Below are positions 26,979 through 35,066 of a stretch of 64,000 nucleotides of DNA, in pieces. Position 1 is the first letter of the stretch, and every line of letters begins with the position of its first letter. The position numbers were made by a program, and so were the translations under genes. The notes beneath the pieces are model-generated. The model had not been told where the DNA came from, searched no databases, and saw only the letters and a program-made list of their open reading frames with translations. The stretch is from positions 2,038,885-2,102,884 of the forward strand of contig NZ_CP049864.1 of assembly GCF_011300685.1 (NCBI RefSeq). Direction: 5' to 3'. The DNA is from Lysobacter sp. HDW10 (lineage in GTDB: Bacteria > Pseudomonadota > Gammaproteobacteria > Xanthomonadales > Xanthomonadaceae).

Positions 26979-27046
26979 GCCCCGGTTCGTTTGGTGTTCA
27001 GTCCGTCGAAGCTAGTTTCGGAAGTACATCCCTCGGAGGCTTCCTG

Positions 27047-27508
27047 ATGAAGCATTACGCAAAGATTGCACTCATTGTCGCAACGACCTTGACGATGGGT
27101 GCCTGTGCGACCACGTCGAATGGCTATGGTTACGGCAACAGCGCACCAGGACCGGTATCCGGTCAATGCTATGACTGTGGCACGGTGACGCGCATCGACA
27201 CGACCTCGCATTCGAATGCACCCAATGCCACCGGCGCGATTATTGGGGGCGTGGTGGGCGCAGTTGCTGCACGCCAAATTGCGAAAGACAAGACCTCTAG
27301 CGAAGGCAAGCAAAATGCTGCAGCCATTGCGGGTGCCGTAGGTGGCGCAGTCGCAGGTAACGCGATTCAAAACCGCACGCAGAATGACTACAGTGTCACC
27401 GTGCGCATGGATGACGGTCGCTACGTAACGACCTCGCAATCGGACATCGGCGGCATTCGAGAAGGCTCGTATGTGCGCGTGTACAACGGGCGTGCTTGGG
27501 CGCGCTGA
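27047..27508 (+). CDS. Glycine-zipper lipoprotein
   Basis: I chose ATG 27047 (MKHYAKIALIVATTLTMGAC, 153 residues) because GGAGG lies eight bases upstream and the sequence starts a lipoprotein signal peptide with a probable lipobox MGAC. The mature part has a CYDCG motif and a glycine zipper (GAIIGGVVGAVAARQ and GAVGGAVAGNAIQ) of the outer-membrane 17-kDa/SlyB type. The C-terminal part (YSVTVRMDDGRYVTT) resembles the SlyB tail. SlyB-like lipoproteins help outer-membrane integrity in other bacteria; here this is inference. Confidence 0.78.
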   Translation: MKHYAKIALIVATTLTMGACATTSNGYGYGNSAPGPVSGQCYDCGTVTRIDTTSHSNAPNATGAIIGGVVGAVAARQIAKDKTSSEGKQNAAAIAGAVGGAVAGNAIQNRTQNDYSVTVRMDDGRYVTTSQSDIGGIREGSYVRVYNGRAWAR

Positions 27509-27537
27509 GTGACGTTCGCGCTTCGATTCACGAACAC

Positions 27538-27566
27538 AAAAAAAGGCCCGCGCGAGCGGGCCTTTT
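27538..27566 (-). terminator. Intrinsic terminator of the cold-shock gene
   Basis: An 11-bp stem (27541-27551 with 27556-27566, core GGCCCGC) with a four-base loop is followed on the reverse strand by seven T. It lies 36 bases after the csp stop. A weaker T-run exists on the forward side, so it may also stop the lipoprotein transcript. Confidence 0.88.
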
Positions 27567-27602
27567 CCAATTCGATATCACGCGACAAGCGCGTGGAAAG
27601 AA

Positions 27603-27812
27603 TTATGCAGCTTCGACTGCGTCGGCTTGCAGACCTTTTTGGCCTTGCACGACTGTGAAAGAGACGCGTTGGCCTTCTTTCAAGCTCTTGAAGCCTTGCA
27701 TTTGGATCGCGCGGAAATGCACGAACACGTCTTCGCCGTTTTCACGGCTGATGAAGCCGAAGCCCTTCGCGTCGTTGAACCACTTAACGGTTCCGATTTC
27801 ACGATTCGACAT
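27603..27812 (-). CDS. CspA-family cold-shock protein
   Basis: The ATG at 27812 gives 69 residues, [20 protein letters not shown] onward, with RNP1 (KGFGFI) and RNP2 (VFVHF), the RNA-binding motifs of a single cold-shock domain. Cold-shock proteins bind single-stranded RNA and melt secondary structure. SD AAGGAG lies eight bases before the ATG and is part of an inverted repeat in the leader. The transcript ends at a strong terminator. Confidence 0.95.
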   Translation of the reverse strand: MSNREIGTVKWFNDAKGFGFISRENGEDVFVHFRAIQMQGFKSLKEGQRVSFTVVQGQKGLQADAVEAA

Positions 27813-27820
27813 TGGTATTG

Positions 27821-27865
27821 CTCCTTGTAACAAACTAAATTAACGATGGTGCTGGTTACAAGGAG
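27821..27865 (-). promoter_or_regulatory. csp leader hairpin covering the Shine-Dalgarno sequence
   Basis: In the csp mRNA, CTCCTTGTAAC (27865-27855) is perfectly complementary to GTTACAAGGAG (27831-27821), which contains the SD. The 11-bp stem with a 23-nt loop would hide the ribosome site. Temperature or Csp-protein control of translation is inferred. Confidence 0.6.
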
Positions 27866-28051
27866 GAAGCGGGCAAAAGCGAGACAAACGTAAAACGGTT
27901 GCCGCACCGGCGGGCCACGGTTCACTGTGACCCTTGAAACTCAGCACTCGCACGGTAACCCCCTCACGGCCAAATTGCAATCACACCCTCACACTATTCA
28001 GAATTGACCCTCGGGCGCCCTCGGCCCACCCTTTCCGCTTGGAGTCCCCTA

Positions 28052-28552
28052 TTGGACATGCAACACCTCTATTTTGCCGGCGCGGCTATCCTGATTCTGA
28101 TCGGTCTGGCTGGCACTTTGCTCCCCGCTCTACCGGGCTTACCGCTTGTTTTTATTGGACTTTTGCTCGCTGCCTGGGCCGATCACTTCGAGCGCGTGGG
28201 TGCGGTCGTGCTGATCGTTTTGGGTGCCCTGACCGTCATTTCTTTAGTGGTGGATTACTGGGCATCGGCCAAAGGCGCGGCCCGGACGGGTGCCAGCCGC
28301 CTCGCCGTGATTGGTGCAGCGCTCGGCACACTTGCGACGTTTGTGCTCGGCCCGATCGGGCTATTTGCGGGTCCGTTCGTCGGTGCAGCGGTGGGTGAAA
28401 TCCTCCATCGCCGCAGTCTGGCCGGCAAAGATTTGGGTGATGCAACCAAAGTTGGTTTGGGCGCGACGCTTGGCGTCATCTTTGGCATCGTGTTGAAACT
28501 CGGTATCGCGTTTCTGATGTTGGGTCTGTTTGCTATCGCGTGGTTTGCATGA
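28052..28552 (+). CDS. DUF456-family membrane protein
   Basis: The protein has about four hydrophobic segments rich in Gly and Leu, including ILIGLAGTLLPALPGLPLVF and a glycine-rich middle (GAALGTLATFVLGPIGLFAG), which fits DUF456. I take TTG 28052 as the start (166 residues, MDMQHLYF) because GGAG lies seven bases before it; ATG 28058 is the alternative. Function unknown. It overlaps the MscS-type gene by four bases (ATGA), so both are co-translated. Confidence 0.82.
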   Translation: MDMQHLYFAGAAILILIGLAGTLLPALPGLPLVFIGLLLAAWADHFERVGAVVLIVLGALTVISLVVDYWASAKGAARTGASRLAVIGAALGTLATFVLGPIGLFAGPFVGAAVGEILHRRSLAGKDLGDATKVGLGATLGVIFGIVLKLGIAFLMLGLFAIAWFA

Positions 28553-29580
28553 ACATTGCACAGCTTGCTTATGTTTGGATTCCGGCAGTTCGAAAGCATC
28601 TGTCCTTTCTTGATGCGGTGGATGATGCGTTTTCAGAAGTCCAAGACAAAGTTGCGAAACTGATTGGTACGCTGCCGCTGCTTGTCGTTGCACTCATCAT
28701 TGTTGCCTTCTCGATTTGGTTTGGTGGTTGGTTTAGCCGCCGCATCAAAATTCTGCGCCGCATTTCGAACCAGAATCCGTACATGGACGGGCTGCTTCGA
28801 AACATCATCAAATTCTTGATCGTTTTGGGCGGCGTATTGCTGGCGCTCGACATGTTGGGTGCCACCTCGCTTGTGGGCGCCGTGTTGGGGTCTGCCGGTG
28901 TGGTCGGCTTGGTGCTCGGCTTTGCATTCAAAGACATTGCTGAGAACTATGTGTCCGGCATCTTGCTCAGCATTCGACAGCCGTTCAATCCTGGCGACTT
29001 GGTCAAAATCGATACGCATGAAGGTCGCGTTGTCGCGTTGACCGCGCGCGCAACCTTGTTGATGACATTGGATGGCAACCAGTTGCTATTGCCGAATGCC
29101 ACGGTCTTCAAATCGGTCATGCTGAACTACACGCGCAATCCGCGGCGCCGCTTCGACTTCACAACGAACGTCAATATCGGTAGCTCATGGAGTGAGGCCA
29201 TGAGTATCGGCATCAAGACCATTTCCGAGATACCTGGCGTACTTGCAGACCCCGCGCCTTCTGCCCTGATCAAGGACCTCGCTGACAATGGCGCCAGCTT
29301 GCAGTTCTTTGGCTGGATCGACCAGAAAAAGAGTGATCTCTCGAAGACCCGAAGCGAAGCGATGCGCTTGGTCAGGCGGAAACTGCGCGAGGCAGGTGCT
29401 TCGCCGCCAGATGCCACACAAAAAGTTGTGCTATCGCGCTTGCCAGATGCCGCAGAAACACTGCACATCGCCAACGAAGCGAAACACGCAGGTGACGTAT
29501 CCGTGGACCGCACCTTGGACGATGCGGTCGCACATGCCAATAAAACGGAAGGCGGAAACTTATTGGATGATGCGAAATAA
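28549..29580 (+). CDS. MscS-family mechanosensitive ion channel
   Basis: This 343-residue protein has three to four transmembrane segments and the MscS pore helix/beta domain: LGSAGVVGLVLGFAFKDIAENYVSGILL (split here only for description), then PFNPGDLVKI and VVALTARATLLMTLDG, NQLLLPNATVFKS. MscS channels open under membrane tension and release solutes in osmotic downshock. The C-terminal 60 residues are charged and not conserved. The start ATG 28549 overlaps the DUF456 stop. Confidence 0.9.
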   Translation: MNIAQLAYVWIPAVRKHLSFLDAVDDAFSEVQDKVAKLIGTLPLLVVALIIVAFSIWFGGWFSRRIKILRRISNQNPYMDGLLRNIIKFLIVLGGVLLALDMLGATSLVGAVLGSAGVVGLVLGFAFKDIAENYVSGILLSIRQPFNPGDLVKIDTHEGRVVALTARATLLMTLDGNQLLLPNATVFKSVMLNYTRNPRRRFDFTTNVNIGSSWSEAMSIGIKTISEIPGVLADPAPSALIKDLADNGASLQFFGWIDQKKSDLSKTRSEAMRLVRRKLREAGASPPDATQKVVLSRLPDAAETLHIANEAKHAGDVSVDRTLDDAVAHANKTEGGNLLDDAK

Positions 29581-29587
29581 TCGGCGC

Positions 29588-31111
29588 TTAGTTCAATTCC
29601 ACCACAGGAATCTTGCCAATCTTTGCTTGCCACTCGCGCGGGCCCGTCTGGTGCACCGAGCTACCGTTTGAATCGACAGCCACCGTCACCGGCATGTCTT
29701 GTACTTCAAATTCGTAGATCGCCTCCATGCCGAGGTCTGGGAATGCAAGCACTTTCGCGGCTTTGATGGCTTTGCTCACCAAGTATGCGGCGCCACCCAC
29801 GGCCATCAAATAGACCGATTTGTTATCTCGAATGGCATCGATCGCCATCGGGCCGCGCTCTGCTTTACCGACCATGCCGAGCAAGCCTGTTTGTTCCAGC
29901 ATTTGACGCGTGAACTTGTCCATTCGCGTAGCCGTGGTTGGACCCGCGGGGCCTACAACTTCGTCGCGTACCGGGTCGACCGGACCCACGTAATAGATAA
30001 AGCGCCCTTTCAAATCGACCGGCAAGGTTTCACCGGCATCCAGCATTTGGGTCATACGCTTGTGCGCGGCATCGCGGCCGGTGAGAAGCTTTCCTGAGAG
30101 CAACAACACTTCGCCCGGCTTCCACGACGTCACGTCTTCGCGCGTGACCGTGTCTAGATTGACGCGGCGGCCTTTCGAGGCGTCGTAGGTCAATTGTGGC
30201 CAATCCGCCAACGACGGTGGATCCAACATCACCGGACCACTGCCATCCAAGGTGAAGTGTGCATGGCGCGTCGCTGCGCAATTGGGGATCATCGCAACCG
30301 GCAAATTGGCCGCGTGCGTCGGGTAGTCCTTGACCTTGATGTCGAGAACCGTGGTCAAGCCGCCGAGGCCTTGTGCGCCGATACCCAAGGCATTGACCTT
30401 GTCGAACAATTCAATGCGCAGTTCTTCAGCGCGCGTGTTTGCACCACGGGCCTTCAGTTCATTGATGTCGATGGATTCCATCAATGACTCTTTGGCCAGC
30501 AACATCGCCTTTTCTGCGGTGCCGCCGATACCGATGCCGAGCATGCCTGGCGGGCACCAACCTGCGCCCATCGTCGGCACAGTCTTCAATACCCAATCCA
30601 CAATCGAGTCAGAGGGATTCAGCATCGCGAACTTCGACTTCGCTTCCGATCCGCCACCCTTCGCAGCGACGATCACGTCGACTGTATTGCCCGGAACGAC
30701 TTTGATGTTGACCACCGCCGGGGTGTTGTCGCCTGTGTTTTTGCGCTTGCCTGCCGGATCGGCGAGGACGGAAGCACGCAGCTTGTTGTCTTCGTTGTTA
30801 TAGGCGCGTCGCACGCCTTCGTTTGCCATGTCTTCCACACCCATTGTGGCGTCAGGCCACGAGACATTCATCCCAATCTCGAGAAACACGGTGACGATGC
30901 CAGTGTCTTGGCAAATCGGGCGGTGGCCTTCGGCGCACATGCGCGAGTTAATAAGGATTTGCGCCATCGCGTCTTTCGCCGCAACGGACTCTTCGCGCTC
31001 ATAGGCTGCGGCCAGACTCTTGATGTAATCCACCGGGTGGTAATAGCTGATGTACTGCAGTGCATCGGCCACCGATTGGATGAAATCTTCCTGCTTGATC
31101 TGGGTACTCAC
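29588..31111 (-). CDS. Class I fumarate hydratase
   Basis: The 507-residue protein joins the alpha and beta parts of an iron-sulfur fumarase. Cysteines for the [4Fe-4S] cluster lie in RPICQDTGI, GAGWCPPGM and PNCAATRHAHF. C-terminal motifs TTATRMDKF and VGGAAYLV are in the beta domain. It converts fumarate to malate in the TCA cycle, the step after succinate dehydrogenase. It stands alone, convergent with the MscS gene seven bases away. Confidence 0.95.
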   Translation of the reverse strand: MSTQIKQEDFIQSVADALQYISYYHPVDYIKSLAAAYEREESVAAKDAMAQILINSRMCAEGHRPICQDTGIVTVFLEIGMNVSWPDATMGVEDMANEGVRRAYNNEDNKLRASVLADPAGKRKNTGDNTPAVVNIKVVPGNTVDVIVAAKGGGSEAKSKFAMLNPSDSIVDWVLKTVPTMGAGWCPPGMLGIGIGGTAEKAMLLAKESLMESIDINELKARGANTRAEELRIELFDKVNALGIGAQGLGGLTTVLDIKVKDYPTHAANLPVAMIPNCAATRHAHFTLDGSGPVMLDPPSLADWPQLTYDASKGRRVNLDTVTREDVTSWKPGEVLLLSGKLLTGRDAAHKRMTQMLDAGETLPVDLKGRFIYYVGPVDPVRDEVVGPAGPTTATRMDKFTRQMLEQTGLLGMVGKAERGPMAIDAIRDNKSVYLMAVGGAAYLVSKAIKAAKVLAFPDLGMEAIYEFEVQDMPVTVAVDSNGSSVHQTGPREWQAKIGKIPVVELN

Positions 31112-31212
31112 AACGCGTCTCGACGAGTTAGCTGAAACCGCTATTTTAGACGATGCACCCGCAAGAAGACCTGCTCACCCCAGCATGACGATGGCTTCTT
31201 CAGAATGCCTCG

Positions 31213-33066
31213 ATGCCACCGCCGATGCCCCAACAGCAGCTTGATTTCCGCCAGCGCCTCGGCGCCATGCGCAATATCCCGCCCTTCCTGCGCGAAATCT
31301 GGGCCACCAGCCGGCCGCTGACGCTCCTGAGCATCGGCATTCGGCTCATTCGCGCTTTCTTGCCGATTGCAACGCTCTATATCGGCAAGCTGATCATCGA
31401 TGAGGCGATTCGTCTGATTGGTGCGGGTGTCCCGCATGAGCTCATGGAAGCTTGGCATGCCGGTCATCTCAATCACCTGCTCACACTCTTAGGGTTGGAG
31501 CTTGCACTCGCGATTGGTTCCGATCTCTTGGGTCGTTTGGTGTCTTACGCCGACACGCTGCTCTCAGAGCGCTTCACGAATGCAACGTCGATTCGACTGA
31601 TGGAACACGCCGCGACTTTGGATCTAGAGGATTTCGAAGACGCGGACTTGCAGGACAAGTTGGACCGTGCACGCCGACAAACGATGGGGCGCATGAGTTT
31701 GCTCTCGCAGTTGTTCGGGCAGGCGCAAGACATCATTACGGTGATCAGTTTTGCAGCCGGTTTGATTGCCTATGCCCCTTGGCTGATGTTGTTGCTCGCG
31801 GTTGCATTGATTCCCGCATTTGTCGGCGAGTCGCATTTCAATGCGCTGAACTACTCCTTGAATTTTCAATGGACGCCGGAGCGGCGACAGCTTGAATATT
31901 TGCGTCAAACCAGTGCCAGTGTTGAAACAGCCAAAGAAGTCAAAATCTTTGGCCTGCATCATTTCTTCATCGATCGTTTCCGCGTTCTCTCTGACAAGTT
32001 CTATGCGGCAAATCGCAAGTTGGCGGGGCAGCGTGCGCTGTGGGGCACCCTACTCTCTGCCTTGGGCACGCTCGGCTATTACGTGGCTTATGGCTATATC
32101 GCATGGCGCACCGTTCGCGGTGATTTCAGCGTCGGTGACTTGACCTTCCTGGCTGGCAGTTTCCGTCGTTTGCGTCAATTGCTGGAAAGCTTGTTGACGG
32201 GCTTCTCGCAAGTGGCAAGTCAGGCGTTGTACTTGGATGACCTTTACTCGTTCTTTGAAATTCAACCTGAAATTGTTTCAAGGCCCGACGCGATGGCTGT
32301 CCCGAAGCCTATTCGTAAGGGTTTTGTGTTTGACAATGTGGGCTTCAGATACGAAGGCGCTGAGAACTGGGCACTTCGACATCTGAGCTTCGAATTGCAT
32401 GCAGGTGAAGTGCTCGCCTTAGTCGGCGAAAACGGTGCGGGCAAAACCACCTTGGTGAAATTGCTGGCACGCCTCTACGACCCGGATGAAGGCGTGATCT
32501 TGTTGGATGGTCGTGATTTGCGTGACTATGATTTGGATGAGCTGCGCGCCAATATCGGCGTGATCTTCCAGGACTTCGTGCGCTACCACCTGACGGCCGC
32601 AGAGAACATTGGTGTCGGCCAGATTTCGGAAATGCACAATCAAGCGCGCATTGAAGAATCGGCGCGACGCGGGATGGCCGATGAAGTGATCGCTTCACTG
32701 CCTAAAGGCTATGCACAAATCATCGGACGTCGCTTCAAGCAAGGCATGGATTTGTCAGGCGGCCAGTGGCAGAAAATCGCGATCGCACGTGCCTACATGC
32801 GCGATGCACAGGTCATGATTCTGGATGAACCCACCGCTGCACTGGACGCACGTGCGGAGTTCGAGGTATTTGAGCGCTTCAAAGAGCTCAGCGCGGAAAA
32901 GACCGCCGTGTTGATCAGCCACCGATTTTCCAGCGTCCGTATGGCCGACCGCATCTTGGTGCTCGCTGACGGGCATGTGGAAGCCTCCGGGACACATGAC
33001 CAACTCATGGCGCAAGGCGGACGCTACGCCGAGCTCTTCGAACTCCAAGCCCAAGGCTACCGCTAA
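31213..33066 (+). CDS. ABC exporter (fused membrane and ATPase domains)
   Basis: This 617-residue half-exporter has about six hydrophobic segments in residues 30-320 and an ATPase domain with Walker A GENGAGKTT, signature LSGGQWQKIAIARAY, Walker B VMILDEPTAALD and H-loop ISHRFSS. The Trp after SGGQ and the short linker are often seen in peptide or lantibiotic exporters of the NisT type, but no substrate gene is beside it. The start is uncertain: no good SD precedes ATG 31213. A REPIN-like palindrome follows directly. Confidence 0.85.
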   Translation: MPPPMPQQQLDFRQRLGAMRNIPPFLREIWATSRPLTLLSIGIRLIRAFLPIATLYIGKLIIDEAIRLIGAGVPHELMEAWHAGHLNHLLTLLGLELALAIGSDLLGRLVSYADTLLSERFTNATSIRLMEHAATLDLEDFEDADLQDKLDRARRQTMGRMSLLSQLFGQAQDIITVISFAAGLIAYAPWLMLLLAVALIPAFVGESHFNALNYSLNFQWTPERRQLEYLRQTSASVETAKEVKIFGLHHFFIDRFRVLSDKFYAANRKLAGQRALWGTLLSALGTLGYYVAYGYIAWRTVRGDFSVGDLTFLAGSFRRLRQLLESLLTGFSQVASQALYLDDLYSFFEIQPEIVSRPDAMAVPKPIRKGFVFDNVGFRYEGAENWALRHLSFELHAGEVLALVGENGAGKTTLVKLLARLYDPDEGVILLDGRDLRDYDLDELRANIGVIFQDFVRYHLTAAENIGVGQISEMHNQARIEESARRGMADEVIASLPKGYAQIIGRRFKQGMDLSGGQWQKIAIARAYMRDAQVMILDEPTAALDARAEFEVFERFKELSAEKTAVLISHRFSSVRMADRILVLADGHVEASGTHDQLMAQGGRYAELFELQAQGYR

Positions 33067-33070
33067 CAAT

Positions 33071-33120
33071 TAACGGTGACAGGTACCGTTAATTTCAAAT
33101 AACGGTACCTGTCACCGCTA
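33071..33120. repeat. REPIN-like double palindrome
   Basis: Two 21-base units stand head to head. Each is itself palindromic (TAACGGT...ACCGTTA around GACAGGT or its complement; the second has one mismatch) and together they form an 18-bp perfect inverted repeat around an eight-base spacer (33092-33099). This is the structure of a REPIN, the short palindromes mobilised by RAYT transposases. No RAYT gene is in the window. It sits between an ABC exporter and fpr and could also end transcription. Confidence 0.75.
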
Positions 33121-33184
33121 TTGGGAATTCTTGGGGGGCGCTTTTTAGTAAAATGGGCGGATTGCGTCTTTTACGTTGTTACCC

Positions 33185-33997
33185 ATGTCTGAATCGCCGT
33201 ATTTCACCGAAACCATTCTCGAGGTTCATCACTGGACCGATGCCTACTTCAGTTTCACGACCACGCGTGATCCGGGGCAGCGCTTTGAGAATGGCCAGTT
33301 CGTGATGATCGGTCTGATGACCGAGACGGCCGACGGTCGCAGCAAGCCGCTGGTGCGCGCCTATTCAGTGGCGAGTGCCAATTGGGATGAACGACTGCAC
33401 TTCTTCAGCATCAAAGTGCAAGACGGTCCGCTCACTTCCAAACTTCAGCATCTGAAGGTGGGCGACACTTTGTTGGTCAGTCGCAAACCGACCGGCACGT
33501 TGTTGATTTCAGATTTGCATCCCGGTCGCAATCTTTTCTTATTGGGCACGGGCACGGGCTTGGCGCCGTGGCTGTCAGTGGCGCAAGACCCGGAAACCTA
33601 TGAGCGTTTTGAAAACGTCATCGTGTGTCACGGCGTCCGTGGTGCGGAAGATCTAGCCTACCGTGAGTTCTTTGAAGACACCTTGCCGAACCACGAGTTC
33701 CTCGGCGACCTCGTGCGCGACAAGCTGCACTACTTCCCAGCGGTGTCGCGCGAAGCGTTTGAGTTCAAGGGGCAAAATCATCACGGTCGAATCACAGACA
33801 TGCTGGCCGATGGTCGCATGACGCAATTCTTAGGCCTCGACCCTCTGGACGCGAAGCATGACCGCGCCATGATCTGTGGCAGCCCTGCGATGCTGCAAGA
33901 CTTCAGAGACTTGTTGGATGCACGTGGCTTTGCCGCGGCGCCCCGCATCGGAACGCCCGGCGAATACGTGTTCGAACGCGCGTTCGTAGAGAAGTAA
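33185..33997 (+). CDS. fpr: Ferredoxin-NADP reductase
   Basis: The 270-residue protein has the FAD motif RAYSVAS, the NADP-binding GTGTGLAPWLSVA and a C-terminal ending YVFERAFVEK, the C-terminal pattern of bacterial subclass I Fpr. It exchanges electrons between NADPH and ferredoxin or flavodoxin, supporting Fe-S and oxidative-stress enzymes. I chose ATG 33185 (MSESPYF) rather than TTG 33176. It converges with the glutathione peroxidase gene. Confidence 0.93.
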   Translation: MSESPYFTETILEVHHWTDAYFSFTTTRDPGQRFENGQFVMIGLMTETADGRSKPLVRAYSVASANWDERLHFFSIKVQDGPLTSKLQHLKVGDTLLVSRKPTGTLLISDLHPGRNLFLLGTGTGLAPWLSVAQDPETYERFENVIVCHGVRGAEDLAYREFFEDTLPNHEFLGDLVRDKLHYFPAVSREAFEFKGQNHHGRITDMLADGRMTQFLGLDPLDAKHDRAMICGSPAMLQDFRDLLDARGFAAAPRIGTPGEYVFERAFVEK

Positions 33998-34000
33998 ACC

Positions 34001-34492
34001 CTAGCGCGCAGAAGCCAACGCAGCTTCGATATCTTGCGCCAATGACTCAGGTTTATCGGTCGGCGCGTAGCGATGCAACACGTCACCGTCGCGACCAATG
34101 AGGAACTTGCTGAAGTTCCATTTGATCGCATCAATACCCAGAAAGCCGCTCTTTTGTGCCTTCATCCATGCCCACAGCGGATGCGTGTTGGCGCCGTTGA
34201 CTTCAATCTTGGAAAACATCGGGAAGTCCACGGCGTATTCGAGTTGACAGAACGAAGCGATCTCCGCTTCGTTCCCGGGCTCTTGATGCCCGAATTGATC
34301 GCATGGGAAACCCAGCACGAAGAAACCACGATCGCGATAGGTTTCCCATAACTTCTGCAGGCCTTCGTACTGCGGCGTAAATCCGCACTTGCTCGCCACA
34401 TTCACAACAAGCACGACGTTGCCTTCGTAGCCAGACAATTCGTGTGCATTGCCCTTGATGTCGGTGGCTGAGAAATCCGTGAACTTAGCCAT
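34001..34492 (-). CDS. Glutathione peroxidase (cysteine type)
   Basis: This 163-residue thioredoxin-fold protein has the peroxidatic Cys36 in NVASKCGFTPQY, FPCDQFGHQEPG and the catalytic Trp in IKWNFSKFLI. Cys-type peroxidases of this family reduce hydroperoxides with thioredoxin or glutathione. No signal peptide is present. It sits three bases from the convergent fpr stop and twelve bases downstream of the CBS gene is its upstream neighbour on the same strand. Confidence 0.93.
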   Translation of the reverse strand: MAKFTDFSATDIKGNAHELSGYEGNVVLVVNVASKCGFTPQYEGLQKLWETYRDRGFFVLGFPCDQFGHQEPGNEAEIASFCQLEYAVDFPMFSKIEVNGANTHPLWAWMKAQKSGFLGIDAIKWNFSKFLIGRDGDVLHRYAPTDKPESLAQDIEAALASAR

Positions 34493-34504
34493 GCAGTGAT
34501 CCTC

Positions 34505-34933
34505 TTACTTTTGCGCAGGTGCCTCGCTGACTTTCTTGACGAGTTCAGCCGTGGCTTGGTGCTTGTCCGCTTTGGCGAGATCCGCCAAGGACAACATACC
34601 CTTCAGCGTACCTTGTTCGCAGACCACCGGAATACGTCGCACGCTTTCCGCTTCCATCTGGCAGACGGCGTCTTTCAGCGGCATGTTGAAGCAAATGCTG
34701 TTCACCGGCGAACTCATAAACGCTTCGACGCTGGTATTGGCGACATCGACGCCCTTGGATACCGCGCGCACGGTAATGTCGCGATCGGTGATGACGCCTA
34801 CGGGCTCGTTCTGATCGTTGACCACCGGAATCTGACCGCAATCGTTTTCCAGCATTAGCAGGGCCGCGCCCTTCAACGAGGTGCTGACATTGCATGCGGC
34901 CGGATTCTTGGTCATGACGTCTTCTACATTCAT
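34505..34933 (-). CDS. Two-CBS-domain protein
   Basis: The ATG at 34933 gives 142 residues (MNVEDVMTKNPAACNVSTSL) with SD AAGGAG; the frame runs further upstream without support. Two CBS motifs are read: VMTKNP...VGVITDRDITVRAV and MSSPVNS...LKGMLSLADLAKAD. CBS pairs bind adenosyl nucleotides and act as energy or redox sensors; here the protein has no other domain, so the target is unknown. It may share a transcript with the peroxidase behind it. Confidence 0.9.
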   Translation of the reverse strand: MNVEDVMTKNPAACNVSTSLKGAALLMLENDCGQIPVVNDQNEPVGVITDRDITVRAVSKGVDVANTSVEAFMSSPVNSICFNMPLKDAVCQMEAESVRRIPVVCEQGTLKGMLSLADLAKADKHQATAELVKKVSEAPAQK

Positions 34934-35066
34934 CGCCTCTACTCCTTGAAACATTTGGGGGGATGTCGACCAGCCTGAGCGTCGGGCAGTGTCATACGCG
35001 TGAAATGTCGACGCGGCGTCCACCGTGAATGGGTTAGGCTTCAAGATTCGTTCATGGGGTTCAACA

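Noticed and set aside
26957-27046. N-terminal extension of the glycine-zipper lipoprotein
   Set aside because: It would begin inside the terminator hairpin of the preceding gene and would bury the signal peptide.
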